A DNA stretch of 64,000 bases from contig NZ_PQFZ01000003.1 in the NCBI RefSeq assembly GCF_002917105.1, positions 447,578 to 511,577 of the forward strand, read 5' to 3'. Positions within the stretch are counted from its first letter, which is position 1, and each line of letters opens with the position of its first letter. Origin of the DNA: Allobosea psychrotolerans (GTDB lineage Bacteria > Pseudomonadota > Alphaproteobacteria > Rhizobiales > Beijerinckiaceae). The translations under genes were made by a program, and so were the position numbers. Below the pieces are notes generated by a model that saw nothing but the letters and a program-made list of their open reading frames with translations, did not search any database and was not told the DNA's origin. Positions 1 through 10,446 of this stretch are shown here, piece after piece.

Positions 1-362
1 GTCAGGGTGACCCAGCTGTCGTCGGGACCGCGCAATTGCGCCGGCACGATCTTGTCGACCGCAGCCGACTTGACCGGCTGGGTGATGCCGGCGTCCACGG
101 CTGCATTGATCTCGCCGACATCGACCACCAGCATCACATCGGCAGGGCTGTTGGCGCCTTCCGCCTTGATGCGCTCCTGCAAGCCGTCCTTCAGGAACAC
201 GGCGTTGACCTTGATGCCGGTGTCCTGGGTGAAGGCGGCAAGCACCGGATTGAGCAGGCCGGGCTCGCGCGTGGTGTAGAGGTTGACGCTCTGCGCCATG
301 ACCGGTGTCGCCAGCAGGCCGGTGGCCAGCGCCAGGGCGGACAGATGGGTGGAGTGGCTCAT
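1..362 (-). CDS. Iron(III) ABC transporter substrate-binding protein (FbpA/AfuA-like), 3' part outside window
   Basis: Only the first 120 or so residues are present; the gene runs off the left edge. The ATG at 362 is followed by a clear Sec signal peptide (hydrophobic core LSALALATGLLATP, likely cleavage after PVMA), then mature protein starting QSVNLYTTREPGLL. The YTTRE motif, the stretch TGIKVNAVFLKDGLQERIKAEG and the motif PADVMLVVD are typical of the periplasmic ferric-iron binding proteins of FbpABC-type importers, which pass Fe3+ to an inner-membrane ABC permease. The permease and ATPase genes would lie further left. A candidate Irr box sits about 130 bp upstream, which fits an iron-uptake role. 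The family call is fairly sure; the exact substrate is inferred. Confidence 0.85.
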   Translation of the reverse strand, partial: MSHSTHLSALALATGLLATPVMAQSVNLYTTREPGLLNPVLAAFTQDTGIKVNAVFLKDGLQERIKAEGANSPADVMLVVDVGEINAAVDAGITQPVKSAAVDKIVPAQLRGPDDSWVTL

Positions 363-494
363 GGGGGCGCTCCCTCTCGATTAAAGGCCCCGCTTCTGGG
401 GCTTAAGGCCGGGAGGGGTAGAGCCAGGTTGGCGTTGCGTCAACAAAAAATGGAGTAAGATCAGAGACTTGAAGGCGTTCTAATCTGGCATCAG

Positions 495-511
495 TTTAGG
501 CTGGTTCTAAA
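495..511. promoter_or_regulatory. Candidate Irr iron-control element (ICE box)
   Basis: The 17 bases TTTAGGCTGGTTCTAAA match the rhizobial Irr/ICE consensus TTTRGAAYNRTTCTAAA, as I recall it, at all but two positions (GC instead of AA in the left arm). The site lies in the intergenic region between the DUF2865 gene and the iron binding-protein gene, about 133 bp before the latter's ATG. Irr is the haem-dependent iron regulator of many Hyphomicrobiales. Its target here would be the iron transporter on the - strand. Confidence 0.55.
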
Positions 512-559
512 GACCGGAAGGCTGCACAACCTGCCGTCTTTTCAGCTGGAGGGCCAGAA

Positions 560-1687
560 TCAGGGCTGCGTCGAGGATGTGGCGATCGGAATGATGCGGG
601 CCTGCCCACGTGCGGTGGGATCGAGCGTGCCGCGCAGCGGAACCGCGTCGCTGATGACGCTGTCGTCATGCAGGCTGGCCTCGCGCAGGAGCATCTGCCG
701 GCGCAGGCCGCGCGCCTGCGCCTCCATGCGGGAGATGCCGACGCGCTCGTCGATCTGCTGGCGCTGGCCCTTGCTGAGCTCGGAGGCCTTGCGGAAATCG
801 CGGAAGTCGCTGGTGCTGTAAGGCCAGCGCGAGCCGCCCATGAAGGTGCGGACCTTGCCGTCAAGCACGACGCTGTCGCCGGGGCGCAGGGTGAAGTCGC
901 GCAAGAGCGAGACCCGGCGCTCTCCGGCCTGGACGATGGCCGGCCGGCAGGCGGGATCGGCAGAGGTCTCATGGCCATGGGCGACAGGCAGGGCGGAATA
1001 GCGCTTGCCGTCGGCGGCCTGGGCTTCCTCGATGGTCGCAGCACCCGCGGCGACCCGGAAGACCTTGACGGGGATGCCCGGATTCATCGCCTGGCAGAGC
1101 GCCTCATGCGCCTTCATGTCGGATTGGTTGCGCAGATAGCCGATGGGCGCGTGAAAGCCGTCGCACAGGCGCACGCAGATGGTGCGGGCGACATCGGCTG
1201 CGCCGGAGACCGTATCGAGCCGGACCGCCTGCTGCGTTCTGGCCTGCTGAGCCTTGGTCTGCAGCGTCTTGGCGTGCTGGCGCTGCACTACGCCGGTGGG
1301 CACGTCATGCGGCCGGAACGGGTTGAGGCTGACCGCGGGGTGGGCGATGCGCCCATCGGCCTGCGTGCGCCAGAGCGGCAGTTCCCAGCGGCTGCGAGAC
1401 GGCGCGTAGGCGGTCGGCGCGGCGGGGGCTGAGGCAGCCTGCTGCGCGGCCCGGCGATTGGCGCCTTCCTGCAGCAGAAAAGTGCGGGCGCCTGCGTCGT
1501 CCTCGGCCTGGACGAGAGAGATGGTGAAGATCGTGCCGCCCGCGCCGAGCGCCAGGCCCAGCCCCGTCATCGCGATGAGCCTGGTCGCACGGTTGCCCCG
1601 TGACGCAGATGGTGCTGCGGTGCTTGCGGCGACAAGAATATCACTGCGGGACAAACCTCCCGCCGGAACTTCACGGACACGTAACAT
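560..1687 (-). CDS. DUF2865 domain-containing envelope protein
   Basis: A protein of 375 aa of unknown biochemical function. The N-terminus is basic, followed by a single hydrophobic segment around residues 37-58 (LIAMTGLGLALGAGG...), so it is probably an inner-membrane-anchored or exported protein with most of its mass in the periplasm. The conserved core begins near residue 165 with ICVRLCDGFHAPIGYLRNQ. This CVR-C-DG pattern is characteristic of the DUF2865 family, which is common in Hyphomicrobiales. A further cysteine follows in EALCQAMNP. The start ATG at 1687 has GGAG upstream. It stands alone, with an efflux operon behind it on the same strand. Confidence 0.75.
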   Translation of the reverse strand: MLRVREVPAGGLSRSDILVAASTAAPSASRGNRATRLIAMTGLGLALGAGGTIFTISLVQAEDDAGARTFLLQEGANRRAAQQAASAPAAPTAYAPSRSRWELPLWRTQADGRIAHPAVSLNPFRPHDVPTGVVQRQHAKTLQTKAQQARTQQAVRLDTVSGAADVARTICVRLCDGFHAPIGYLRNQSDMKAHEALCQAMNPGIPVKVFRVAAGAATIEEAQAADGKRYSALPVAHGHETSADPACRPAIVQAGERRVSLLRDFTLRPGDSVVLDGKVRTFMGGSRWPYSTSDFRDFRKASELSKGQRQQIDERVGISRMEAQARGLRRQMLLREASLHDDSVISDAVPLRGTLDPTARGQARIIPIATSSTQP

Positions 1688-1784
1688 CGCGTCGACTCCA
1701 CCCTACGCTTGTTTACTCGTCCGCCGCCGAATGGGTGTAATTCACTTTTTGTTAAGCTTCAACGTCGCTGCGGCGCAGCACACG

Positions 1785-1820
1785 GAAAAAGGGCGCGATG
1801 CTTAACGCAGCGCGCCCTTT
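1785..1820 (-). terminator. Rho-independent terminator after the RND efflux operon
   Basis: Arms AAAGGGCGCG (1788-1797) and CGCGCCCTTT (1811-1820) pair perfectly around a 13-nt loop. Read on the - strand, the stem ends in a run of five T. It lies 45 bp past the stop codon of the RND transporter gene, so it probably ends that transcript. Confidence 0.75.
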
Positions 1821-1864
1821 CGATCGTGGGGCAGGCAAACAGGGGCGAATATCGCCCTATTGCA

Positions 1865-4800
1865 TCAGAGTTCCGGCTTGTGGACGGCCTGGGGCACCGC
1901 CACGGGGACGCCAGGTACGAGCATGTCCTGCTGGCTGTCCCGCCGGTTGCGGCCCGAGAGCCAGCTGTCGACCTTGTCGAGATAGAAATAGACGACGGGG
2001 GTGATGTAGAGCGTCAGCAATTGCGAGACCATCAGGCCGCCGACGACGGCGATGCCGAGGGGCTGGCGCAATTCGGCGCCGGCGCCATGGCCGAGCGCGA
2101 TTGGCAGCACGCCGAAGATCGCCGCAAAGCTCGTCATCATGATCGGCCGGAAGCGCACCAGCGCCGCCTCGCGGATGGCGCTGAGCGCGTCGTCGCCCAT
2201 CTTGCGCCGCTCGATCGCGAAATCGACCATCATGATCGCGTTCTTCTTGACGATACCGACAAGCATCAGGATGCCGATGATCGCGATCACGGACAGGTCC
2301 ATGCCGAAATATTCGAGCGCGAGCAGGGCGCCCAGGCCGGCCGAGGGCAGGCCGGACAGGATGGTGATCGGGTGGATGAAGCTCTCGTAGAGAATCCCGA
2401 GGATGATGTAGATCACCAGGATGGCGGCGAAGATCAGCAGGCCCTGGCCCTTCAGCGCATCCTGGAAGAGCTGCGCGGACCCTGCGAAGCTGGTCACGAT
2501 GGTGGCGGGCAGGTTGACGTCGCGTTCGGCCGCCCGGATGGCGTTGACCGCGTCGCCAAGCGAGATGCCCGGCGCGGTGTTGAACGAGATCGTCACCGCC
2601 GGCTGCTGCGAGATGCGGTTGACCGCCAGCGGCCCGACGCTCGGCTTGATCGTCGCGACTGATTCCAAGGGTACGTTGAGGCCGTTCGCGGCCTTGAGCT
2701 GCAGGCGCGAGAGCACGCCCGGATCCTGCTGGTAGATGCGGTCGGCCTCCATGATGACCTGATAATCGGTCGCCGGGGTGAAGATCGTCGCGATCTGCCG
2801 CGAGCCGAAGGCGTTGCCCAGCGCCTGTCGGATCTGGTCGCTGGTGATGCCGAGACTGGCGGCGCGCTCGCGGTCGATATCGATCGAGAGCTGCGGATTG
2901 CGCAGTTGCAGGTCGATATTGGCGTCGCGCAATTGCGGGATCTGCGACAGGCGCTGCTGCATCAGCGGGGCATAGGTGAAGAGTTGATTCAGGTCCGGCC
3001 CCTGCAGCGAATAGAGGTACTGCGCGCGCGAGGAGCGTCCGGCGTTCAGGTTGATGTTCTGAACCTGCTGGAACACGGCGGTGATGCCGGGCACCTCAGC
3101 GGTCGCGCGCCTGAGTCTTGCGATGACCACCTCCGCCTTGTCGCGCTGTTCCTTCGGCTTCAGCGAGATGAACATGAAGCCGTTGCTGGTGGCGTTGAAG
3201 CCGCCGATATTGGCATTCAGATAATCGACTGCGGGATCGGCCTTGACGATGGCCGAGACACGCTGCTGGCGCTCGGCCATGGCCTCGAAGGAGGTGTCGG
3301 GCGGTCCTTCGGTCGAGGCGCGCAACAGGCCGGTGTCCTCGGTCGGGAAAAAGCCCTTCGGGATCGAGGTATAGAGCGACGCCGAGACCCAGACGGTGCC
3401 GAGCGTGAAGATCAGCATCAGGACGCGAGCCTTGAGGACCCAGTCCAGCGTCCAGCGATAGGCGTCGAGCATCGCCTGGAAGCCGGCCTCGAAGACCCGC
3501 TCGAGGATGTTCGGCTTCTTGTGGTGATCATGCGCCTTGAGGAAGCGGGCGCACAGCATCGGCGTCAGCGTCAGCGAGACGAAGCCCGAGACGATGATCG
3601 AGGCGGCGATCGTGCCGGCGAACTCGGCGAAGACCTTGCCGACGACACCGCCCATGAAGAAGACCGGGATGAACACCGCTACCAGGGAGATGGTGATCGA
3701 GAGAATGGTGAAGCCGATCTCGCGCGAGCCGTCGAGTGCCGCCTGGAACGGCTTCTTGCCCATCTCGATATGCCGGATGATGTTCTCCAGCATGACGATG
3801 GCGTCGTCGACGACGAAGCCGACCGCCAGCGTCAGCGCCAGCAGCGAGATGTTGTCGAGCGAATAGCCGAGCGCGTGCATGATCGCGAAGGTGCCGATCA
3901 GCGAGATCGGCAGCGCCAGCGTCGGGATCACGGTTGCCGCCAGGCTCTTCAGGAACAGGAAGATCACCATGATGACGAGCGCGATGGCGACGACGAGCGA
4001 GAACTCGACATCCTCGACCGCTTCGCGGATCGGGATCGAGCGGTCGTTCAGCGCGTGCAGCTCGATTGCGGCAGGCAACTGCGAGCGATAGCTCTCGAGC
4101 CGGGCCTTGATGCTGTCGACGACATCGACGGTATTGGCGTCGGATTGACGATAGACGGCGAGCAGGATCGAGCGCTGGCCGTTGTACCAGCTCGCGGTCT
4201 GGTCGTTCTCGACCGAGTCATAGACCGTCGCGAGATCCTCGAGCCGGATCGGCACGCCGTTCTTCTGGGCGACGATCAGATTGCCGTATTCGCCGGCGCG
4301 CTCCATCTGGCCGGTCGCGCCCAGCGTCAGGCGCTGGTTCTCGCCGTTCAGCGTGCCGACGGGCGAATTGGAGTTGGCTGCGGCGATGGCGGTGCGCACA
4401 TCCGAAAGCGCAAGGCCGCGCGAGGAGACCGCATCGGGATTGATCTTGACCCGCACGGCGTATTTCTGCGCGCCGAAGATGTTGACCTGGGCGACGCCGT
4501 TGAGCTGCGAAATCTGCTGCTGCAGCACGTTCTCGCCGAACTCATGGACCTCGTAGAGCGGCTTGGTCGCCGAGGTCAGTACCATGAACAGGATCGGCGT
4601 ATCGGCCGGATTGACCTTCCTGAAGCTCGGCGGGGTCGGCAACTCCGGCGGCAGTCGCCGGGCGGTCGCGCTCAGCGCCGCCTGCACGTCGAGCGCAGCG
4701 CCATCGATGTTGCGGTTGAGGTCGAATTGCAGCGTGATCGAGGTCGAGCCCTGCTGCGAGACCGAGGACATCGAGGTGATGCCGGAGATCGAGGCGAATT

Positions 4801-5008
4801 CGCGCTCGAGCGGAGCTGCGATCGAGGATGCCATCGTCTCAGGGCTCGCGCCGGGCATGCGGGCGCTGACATTGATCGTCGGGAAATCGACGCGCGGCAG
4901 CGCCGCGACCGGCAATTGCTTGAAGGCGAAGAAGCCGAAGATCAGGAAGGTCGCCATGATCAACGTCGTCATCACCGGACGACGAATGCAGGCCTCGGGC
5001 AGGTTCAT
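1865..5008 (-). CDS. RND multidrug efflux transporter, inner-membrane subunit (MdtB/MdtC-like)
   Basis: The protein is 1047 aa, normal length for an AcrB-type resistance-nodulation-division pump. It opens with the usual start (RRPVMTTLIMATFLIFGFFAF), the first transmembrane helix, and the porter-domain motif LPVAALPRVDFP. The two aspartates that carry protons in TM4 are visible as VDDAIVMLENI (D401, D402). Its role is proton-driven export of drugs or other amphiphiles from the periplasmic leaflet into an outer-membrane channel. It is translationally coupled to the adaptor gene upstream (TGATG, one-base overlap at 5008). No TolC-type gene is present in the window. MdtB/MdtC is the closest subfamily by motif impression; the substrate is unknown. 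Confidence 0.92.
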   Translation of the reverse strand: MNLPEACIRRPVMTTLIMATFLIFGFFAFKQLPVAALPRVDFPTINVSARMPGASPETMASSIAAPLEREFASISGITSMSSVSQQGSTSITLQFDLNRNIDGAALDVQAALSATARRLPPELPTPPSFRKVNPADTPILFMVLTSATKPLYEVHEFGENVLQQQISQLNGVAQVNIFGAQKYAVRVKINPDAVSSRGLALSDVRTAIAAANSNSPVGTLNGENQRLTLGATGQMERAGEYGNLIVAQKNGVPIRLEDLATVYDSVENDQTASWYNGQRSILLAVYRQSDANTVDVVDSIKARLESYRSQLPAAIELHALNDRSIPIREAVEDVEFSLVVAIALVIMVIFLFLKSLAATVIPTLALPISLIGTFAIMHALGYSLDNISLLALTLAVGFVVDDAIVMLENIIRHIEMGKKPFQAALDGSREIGFTILSITISLVAVFIPVFFMGGVVGKVFAEFAGTIAASIIVSGFVSLTLTPMLCARFLKAHDHHKKPNILERVFEAGFQAMLDAYRWTLDWVLKARVLMLIFTLGTVWVSASLYTSIPKGFFPTEDTGLLRASTEGPPDTSFEAMAERQQRVSAIVKADPAVDYLNANIGGFNATSNGFMFISLKPKEQRDKAEVVIARLRRATAEVPGITAVFQQVQNINLNAGRSSRAQYLYSLQGPDLNQLFTYAPLMQQRLSQIPQLRDANIDLQLRNPQLSIDIDRERAASLGITSDQIRQALGNAFGSRQIATIFTPATDYQVIMEADRIYQQDPGVLSRLQLKAANGLNVPLESVATIKPSVGPLAVNRISQQPAVTISFNTAPGISLGDAVNAIRAAERDVNLPATIVTSFAGSAQLFQDALKGQGLLIFAAILVIYIILGILYESFIHPITILSGLPSAGLGALLALEYFGMDLSVIAIIGILMLVGIVKKNAIMMVDFAIERRKMGDDALSAIREAALVRFRPIMMTSFAAIFGVLPIALGHGAGAELRQPLGIAVVGGLMVSQLLTLYITPVVYFYLDKVDSWLSGRNRRDSQQDMLVPGVPVAVPQAVHKPEL

Positions 5009-6249
5009 CAGCCGGCACTCCCGCGCTGAGAGGTCTGGTTGCTCGGCACCTGCTGGCCGCCGCGATTGCGTTCGATCGTGCGGGCGCCGTTGGTCAGCAG
5101 CAGCGCGCCGTCGACCACGACCGCCTCGCCACCCGTCAGGCCCGAGGCGAGCACGACGCGCCCGTCGACGGTGCGGTCGAGCACGACGGTACGCGCTTTG
5201 GCAATGTTGTCTTCGATGACGAAGACGAAGGGGCCGTTCTGGCCGTTCTGAACGGCCTCGCGCGGCACGGTCAGCGCATCGGGCTCGACGCGCAAGGTGA
5301 CGCGGATCTGGCAGAGTGCGCCCGGCCAGAGCACCTCGGCTGCGTTGTCGAAGATGGCACGCAGCTGGATCGTTCCGGTGGTGGCGTCGACCGTGTTATC
5401 GACCACGGCGATCTTGCCCTCGACGCCCTTGGCGACGCCTTGCTGCGTTGCCAGCACCGTGGCCGTGTCGGCGTTCATCGCGGCGCGGATCGCCGGCAGA
5501 TGGCGCTGGGGCAGGGCGAAGCTGGCATAGATCGGGTCGATCTGGTTGATCGTCGCCAAGGCGCCGGAGGTATCGCCGACCTTGGCGATGTTGCCCTCCT
5601 TCAGCGCCGCGACGCCGATGCGGCCCGAAACCGGCGAGACGATGGTGTAGTAGCTGAGTTGGACCTTCAGCCCGTCGACCGCCGCCTCGCCGCCGCGGAT
5701 CGAGGCCCGCAAGGTCGCGGCTGCGGCACGCGCGGTCTCGAGCCGCTGGTCGGTTGCGAAGTCGCGCTTGGCAAGTTCCTCGGCGCGGCGCAGATCGGCC
5801 TCGGCGGAGACCAGTGAGGCCTTGTCGCGCACGACATTCGCCTCGGCCTGCCTGAGCTGCGTTTCGAGCTGGCGGGAATCGAGCCGGAAGAGCAGGTCGC
5901 CCTTCTTGACGTAGTCGCCGTCCTTGAAGCCGACTTCCATGATCTGGCTTTCGACGCGGGAGCGTACCGTGACGGCCGATAGCGTCTGCACCGTGCCGAT
6001 GGCGTCGAGCCGCACGGGCATCGGCATCCGCTCGGCCTTGGCGGTAACGATCGTCACTGGCGGGCGTTGCGGGGCTGCTGCGCGCTGCGCGGGCTGCGCG
6101 GCTTCCGTCAGAGGCGGTATGACCTTGCCGTAGGGTATCTTGTCGAGAGGCCATGGCACCGGCTTGCCGGCATAGTGAAAACCCGCGCCTGCGCCGACGG
6201 CGCCGACAACGGCCAAAAGAGCCACGCGCCCAAAAGTCAGAACTGCCAT
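5008..6249 (-). CDS. RND efflux periplasmic adaptor subunit (membrane fusion protein, MdtA-like)
   Basis: About 413 aa from the ATG at 6249. I prefer this to longer starts because the protein then begins directly with its signal/anchor segment (VLTFGRVALLAVVGAVGAGAG) behind an AAGG ribosome site. The core shows the usual order: lipoyl-like half (RVESQIMEVGFKDGDYVKKG), an alpha-hairpin with coiled coil (residues about 120-200), the second half-motif (VSPVSGRIGVAALKEGNIA), and a beta-barrel. It should bridge the inner-membrane pump encoded downstream and an outer-membrane channel. The operon order adaptor-pump is standard. Confidence 0.9.
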   Translation of the reverse strand: MAVLTFGRVALLAVVGAVGAGAGFHYAGKPVPWPLDKIPYGKVIPPLTEAAQPAQRAAAPQRPPVTIVTAKAERMPMPVRLDAIGTVQTLSAVTVRSRVESQIMEVGFKDGDYVKKGDLLFRLDSRQLETQLRQAEANVVRDKASLVSAEADLRRAEELAKRDFATDQRLETARAAAATLRASIRGGEAAVDGLKVQLSYYTIVSPVSGRIGVAALKEGNIAKVGDTSGALATINQIDPIYASFALPQRHLPAIRAAMNADTATVLATQQGVAKGVEGKIAVVDNTVDATTGTIQLRAIFDNAAEVLWPGALCQIRVTLRVEPDALTVPREAVQNGQNGPFVFVIEDNIAKARTVVLDRTVDGRVVLASGLTGGEAVVVDGALLLTNGARTIERNRGGQQVPSNQTSQRGSAG

Positions 6250-6456
6250 GTCAAGCCTTGCGCCAGAGGGAGGACGAGCCTCTGATCCCAACCAAACGGT
6301 TGTCCCCAAACCGTTACCGCCGCAAGCATTTAGCATGCCGACGCTGGGTCAGGGGCGCAAGCAGTAAACACGGTTTATCGCGGCATGTAGCGAGGAAGTG
6401 ACAGGCGTCCAGACGGGATATATCAGGCCCGCGAATCGTCTCTGGCGTGCGTCGTC

Positions 6457-6867
6457 TCAGACGACCGCGAGGACCACCCCGACCCACATCAGGAACAGGA
6501 TCAGTACGCCGAGCGCGAACACGCCGGCGCGCGGCTTCATCGCGTTCGAGCCGACATGGATCAATGTGTGGACGACGCGGCTGGCGACGAAGGCCCAGGC
6601 CAGCCCCGCCATCGCATAGCCGCTCGCGCCGACCTCCATCGCCAGCATGATCAATGCGAAGAAGACGACCGGTGTCTCGAACTGGTTCGAGAAATTCGCT
6701 GCCGCCAACCGGGCGGGTTCGGGATAGCCCTCGCTGGAGACGGCGACATCGGCCAGGCGCACCTGCTTGCTCTTGAAGGCAGCCTGGCGGCGCAGGAAGA
6801 CGATGACGAGCACCACGAAGATCCAAAGGATCATCGCCAAGGTGGGGTAGACCAGCTTCAACGTCAT
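6457..6867 (-). CDS. MAPEG family membrane protein
   Basis: A 136-aa integral membrane protein with four predicted hydrophobic segments. The motif FSNQFETPVVFFALIML (an N-x-x-E-x-P-type core) and the later segment FVASRVVHTLIHV are hallmarks of the MAPEG superfamily, which includes microsomal glutathione transferases and many bacterial members of unknown substrate. The ATG at 6867 has GGGAG upstream; the longer reading frame adds only a basic, low-complexity stretch. It is monocistronic. Confidence 0.85.
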   Translation of the reverse strand: MTLKLVYPTLAMILWIFVVLVIVFLRRQAAFKSKQVRLADVAVSSEGYPEPARLAAANFSNQFETPVVFFALIMLAMEVGASGYAMAGLAWAFVASRVVHTLIHVGSNAMKPRAGVFALGVLILFLMWVGVVLAVV

Positions 6868-6925
6868 CGCGCGCTCCCGTTCGGCTTTCCTGAGGCTACG
6901 TACAGGCTGTGCTAGAGCCAAATGA

Positions 6926-7166
6926 TTTGAGCTGGGATCACAGAGTGATCCCAGCTCAAATCAGAATCCGTCTTTCATCTAAGAGTGGAGAGCAGGATCG
7001 ATTGCGAAAAACCGGCTTCCACTTTTTCGCATCCTGCAAGAGCCGGATGATGTCAGATGGGATCACTTGATGATCCCATCTGACATCTGAATCCGTCTCT
7101 CATCAAAGAGTGAGAGCAGGATCTAATGCGAAAAACCGGCTTCCACTTTTTCGCATCCTGCTCTCG
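6926..7166. repeat. Tandemly duplicated hairpin element downstream of guaB
   Basis: Two imperfect copies of a unit of about 110-120 bp lie side by side. Each unit has an outer perfect hairpin followed by a conserved block and a second hairpin. Copy 1: a 16-bp stem at 6926-6941/6945-6960 with a 3-nt loop, then GCAGGAT...ATCCTGC at 6992-7036. Copy 2: a 17-bp stem at 7049-7065/7071-7087 with loop CTTGA, then a GAGAGCAGGAT...ATCCTGCTCTC stem at 7112-7166. Both inner hairpins enclose TGCGAAAAACCGGCTTCCAC. The stem sequences differ between copies but pair within each copy, so base pairing is conserved. It ends a few bases from the guaB stop codon. Confidence 0.8.
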
Positions 7167-7169
7167 CGC

Positions 7170-8982
<1,813 letters not shown>

Positions 8983-10422
8983 ATGCAGCGTGCCAAGCTC
9001 CTGCCCCTGATCGTCGCTTGCGCGCTGTTCATGGAGAACACCGACTCCACGGTGATCGCGACCTCGCTGCCGGTGATCGCGCAATCGCTGGGCGAGGATC
9101 CGATCGCGCTGAAGCTGGCGCTGACCTCCTATCTCGTCAGCCTCGCCGTATTCATCCCGATCTCGGGCTGGATGGCCGACCGCTATGGCGCACGCACGGT
9201 CTTCAGGGCGGCGCTTTGCGTCTTCATGGCCGGCTCGGTGCTGTGCGCCTTGTCGAATTCGCTCGGAGCCTTCGTCGGGGCGCGCTTCATCCAGGGCATG
9301 GGCGGGGCGATGATGGTGCCGGTCGGTCGGCTCGTGATCCTGCGCAGCGTCGAGAAATCGGAACTCGTCAGTGCGCTTGCCTATCTCACCGTGCCGGCGC
9401 TGGTCGGCCCTGTCGTCGGACCGCCGCTGGGCGGCTTCATCACCACCTATTTCGACTGGCGCTGGATCTTCTTCATCAACATTCCGATAGGCCTCGTCGG
9501 CATCGTGCTGTCGAGCCTGTTCTTCGAGGACATACGCGAGGAGGATGTCGCACCGCTCGACATCCGCGGCTTCATTCTGTCCTCGTTCGGCTTCGCCAGC
9601 CTGATGCTGGGCCTGGCCACGGGCGGGCGCCATCTGGTGCCGGAGGCGGTCTCCTATGCCTGCGTTGCAGCCGGCGTCGTGGCGCTGACCGCCTACTGGT
9701 TCCATGCGCGCAACGTCGCCTATCCCGTGCTCAACCTGTCGCTGCTGCGGATTCCGACCTTCCGCATCGGCGTGGTCGGCGGTTCGATCTTCCGCACCGG
9801 CATCGGCGCCATTCCCTTCCTGCTGCCGCTGATGCTGCAGCTCGGCTTCGGTCTCGACGCCTTGCAATCGGGGCTGATCACCTTCGCCTCGGCCGCTGGC
9901 GCGCTGATCATGAAGACGCTCGCCAGGACGATCCTGGCCCGCTTCGGATTCCGCAACGTGCTGGCAGTCAACGCGCTGTTGGGCGCGGCGTTTCTGGCGG
10001 CGTCGGGCCTGTTCACGCCGCTGACGCCGCATTGGCTGATGCTCTCGGTCCTGCTGATCGGCGGCTGCTTCCGTTCGCTGCAATTCACCGGCATCAACGC
10101 ATTGAGCTATGCCGACGTCTCCAATCGCGAGATGTCGAGCGCGACCAGCTTCTCCAGCGTCGCCCAGCAATTGTCGCTGAGCGTCGGCGTTACCATCGGC
10201 GCCTTCGCGCTCGAGACGGCCAACGCCTTCAATGGCGGCAAGGCGCTGGGAGCAGGCGATTTCTGGCCGGCCTTCGCGCTGGTCGGGCTGGTTTCGGCCT
10301 CGTCGGCGTTCTGGATGGTGCGGCTTGCACCGGACGCCGGCGCGGAGGTTTCGGGCCACGCTCCGTTCAGCGCGCGCAGGGCGACGGCAGAGGCGATCGC
10401 GGACCAGAAGCCGCTGGAGTAG
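8983..10422 (+). CDS. MFS transporter, DHA2 (EmrB/QacA-type) drug:H+ antiporter family
   Basis: About 479 aa with roughly 14 hydrophobic segments, as expected for the 14-TM DHA2 family of drug exporters. The opening stretch FMENTDSTVIATSLPVIA corresponds to motif D1 of the family. GWMADRYGARTVFRAAL is the loop 2-3 motif A, and a motif-C-like stretch LVGPVVGPPLGGFI follows. A start at 8935 is possible but adds an unlikely polar leader; neither start has a strong ribosome site. It is monocistronic and convergent with a DMT exporter. The substrate is unknown. Confidence 0.88.
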   Translation: MQRAKLLPLIVACALFMENTDSTVIATSLPVIAQSLGEDPIALKLALTSYLVSLAVFIPISGWMADRYGARTVFRAALCVFMAGSVLCALSNSLGAFVGARFIQGMGGAMMVPVGRLVILRSVEKSELVSALAYLTVPALVGPVVGPPLGGFITTYFDWRWIFFINIPIGLVGIVLSSLFFEDIREEDVAPLDIRGFILSSFGFASLMLGLATGGRHLVPEAVSYACVAAGVVALTAYWFHARNVAYPVLNLSLLRIPTFRIGVVGGSIFRTGIGAIPFLLPLMLQLGFGLDALQSGLITFASAAGALIMKTLARTILARFGFRNVLAVNALLGAAFLAASGLFTPLTPHWLMLSVLLIGGCFRSLQFTGINALSYADVSNREMSSATSFSSVAQQLSLSVGVTIGAFALETANAFNGGKALGAGDFWPAFALVGLVSASSAFWMVRLAPDAGAEVSGHAPFSARRATAEAIADQKPLE

Positions 10423-10446
10423 CGATTCGAGGATCGGCCTGCTGGA

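Noticed and set aside
2906..5029. Long + strand open frame of about 700 codons opposite the RND pump gene
   Set aside because: Composition is Asp/Arg/Gly-rich with no fold motifs; it is the antisense shadow of a high-GC coding gene that has all its family motifs.
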